A stretch of DNA of 22,143 nucleotides from Candidatus Bathyarchaeota archaeon (GTDB lineage: Archaea; Thermoproteota; Bathyarchaeia; Bathyarchaeales; Bathyarchaeaceae). The DNA is taken from NCBI GenBank assembly GCA_020344435.1, contig CP070826.1, positions 797,030-819,172 on the forward strand. Reading direction: 5' to 3'. A program made the position numbers and the translations under genes. The notes beneath the pieces are model-generated. The model did not search any database and was not told the origin of the DNA. It saw nothing but the letters and a program-made list of their open reading frames with translations. This document shows positions 21,067 through 22,143 of this stretch, piece by piece (position 1 is the first letter of the stretch; every line of letters begins with the position of its first letter).

Positions 21067-22122
21067 CTATAGTTCGGAGATAGCTTTCACAAATCCCGTT
21101 GCTATGGCGATTGTGTTCTTCAAGTCATCGATGTGCGTGATTGAGGCGGGTCCATGGATATACCTGCAGGGCACAGCTATGGTTCCGCTTGGTACCCCTG
21201 CTCTTGTGAGGTGGATGGCACCGGCATCAGTTCCTCCGGTTGGCACCTTTTTGAATTGAAATGGTATCGCTCTCTTTTTCGCTAGTTTGGTTAGGGTTTT
21301 CAGAATTGTTGGATGAGTGATTGTTGTCCGATCTGCTATGGTTAGGACGGGTCCACCCCTTAGTTTAGCTGACATTCGATCTTCTCTTGAACCAGGAACA
21401 TCCGCTGCAAAAGTTCCTTCTAGGGCAAGGCCGTAGTCTGGATTTATCTGCCACGCTGCAGTGCGTGCCCCTCTTAGTCCCACCTCTTCTTGGACGGTTC
21501 CAGCAGCTATGATGTTATATGGCGAATCCTTCAGAGATTTGAAAGTCTCCACAAGAACTACACAACCCGCCCTATCATCGAAGGCTTTGCCTCTGAGGTA
21601 TCCTCCTCCTAGCTCCGCGAATTTGATGTCAAAGACACCTAATGCGCCAATTCCGATCCCTTTGTCTTCAACTTCTTTGAGGCTTTCAGCCCCGATATCA
21701 ATGAAGAGGTTCTCAACAGGTACAATATTCTTCTTCTCCTCCTCTGTCATTATGTGAGGGGGCTTGGTTCCGATAATTCCCTTGAGGTAGCCCTTCTCTC
21801 CGCGGAGAAGTATTGCTTGTCCGAGCATAATATTGCTTGTTATGCCTCCTAGCGTTTGGAATCGGAGGAAGCCGGTTTCTTCGATGAAGGTAGCCATAAA
21901 GGCAACTTCATCCATGTGTGCTGCAAGCATTACGTTGGGGTAGTTCTCTCTTCCATGATGGTGGAATAGGATGTTTCCAAGCTTATCTATCTTCACTTCA
22001 TCTGCATGTTCCTCCAGCTCTCTCTTGAGTATTTCGCGGATCTCATCTTCGTATCCAGGTGGGCCAAAGGCATTTGAAAGGGCTGCAAGAAGTTTCTTCT
22101 CTTGAGACATATCATCCACCAT
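21067..22122 (-). CDS. M42-family metallo-aminopeptidase (TET-type)
   Basis: This 351-residue protein is a member of the M42 peptidase family, whose archaeal forms (TET, 12-subunit) trim peptides from protein turnover. Metal and catalytic residues are visible: H69 and D71 in AHMDE, D182 in KAFDDRAGC (bridging ligand), the Glu pair E212-E213 in VQEEVGLRGA, and H323 in YIHGP. The fifth ligand position, Asp235 in Pyrococcus TET proteins, is Glu here (ALEGTFAADVPG), a swap known among related metallopeptidases. TGGTDAGAIH (295-304) completes the fold. The first ATG is 22122; ATG 22110 is 4 codons on and has GGTGG 5 nt before it, so it is an equally good start. The gene converges with the deacetylase. 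Some M42 proteins are called endoglucanases by old annotation; peptidase is much more likely. Confidence 0.92.
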   Translation of the reverse strand: MVDDMSQEKKLLAALSNAFGPPGYEDEIREILKRELEEHADEVKIDKLGNILFHHHGRENYPNVMLAAHMDEVAFMATFIEETGFLRFQTLGGITSNIMLGQAILLRGEKGYLKGIIGTKPPHIMTEEEKKNIVPVENLFIDIGAESLKEVEDKGIGIGALGVFDIKFAELGGGYLRGKAFDDRAGCVVLVETFKSLKDSPYNIIAAGTVQEEVGLRGARTAAWQINPDYGLALEGTFAADVPGSREDRMSAKLRGGPVLTIADRTTITHPTILKTLTKLAKKRAIPFQFKKVPTGGTDAGAIHLTRAGVPSGTIAVPCRYIHGPASITHIDDLKNTIAIATGFVKAISEL

Positions 22123-22143
22123 CCTTCTATACCCATCTCTTCA

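Noticed and set aside
1..22143. CRISPR array, insertion sequence or prophage genes
   Set aside because: No regularly spaced direct repeats, transposase, integrase or terminal inverted repeats were seen.

Overview
This is an archaeal chromosome segment. Four things show it: a eukaryote-like replication module (Cdc6/Orc1, GINS, MCM, Hel308), an archaeal ether-lipid prenyltransferase, aEF-1beta, a TIP49/RuvBL-type ATPase, and TATA-like boxes about 25 nt upstream of many starts, some implying leaderless mRNAs. The gene set fits a TACK-type archaeon (for example a Bathyarchaeia-like lineage), but that placement is inference. No insertion sequence, prophage, CRISPR array or plasmid feature was seen; it reads as core chromosome with short intergenic gaps.

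Region 1-6021 is a replication and cofactor block. On the minus strand gins15, mcm and hel308 (the last cut by the window edge) lie 11-14 nt apart and form one operon. Diverging from it across a 240-bp intergenic region is cdc6, followed by an overlapping small winged-helix gene and moaC (molybdenum cofactor synthesis). Origins often sit beside cdc6 in archaea, but no clear origin-recognition repeats were seen here.

Region 6022-9583 (minus strand) holds a DUF5752-like gene, a large extracellular beta-propeller protein, a winged-helix protein with two C-terminal membrane segments, and a polytopic membrane protein of unknown function. The last three may form a cell-surface or sensing unit.

Region 9786-16423 is metabolic. 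It holds phosphoglucosamine/phosphomanno-mutase, a nucleotide-sugar dehydrogenase homologue that appears to lack the catalytic Lys and Cys, a Trm112-like protein, a Trm5-like tRNA methyltransferase, a sugar nucleotidyltransferase, a GNAT acetyltransferase, a small EMAP/MetG-C-type tRNA-binding protein, and a UbiA-family prenyltransferase (likely DGGGP synthase).

Region 16424-22143 contains a probable RDD-protein remnant, a TIP49 ATPase with Asp in place of the Walker B Glu, a SAM methyltransferase, tRNA-Ile(GAT) with encoded CCA, aEF-1beta, a class I histone-deacetylase-fold deacetylase with all catalytic residues, a terminator hairpin, and an M42 aminopeptidase.

I did not find a clearly new multi-gene system. 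The best leads are the catalytically altered sugar dehydrogenase, the membrane winged-helix/beta-propeller locus and the TIP49 variant.
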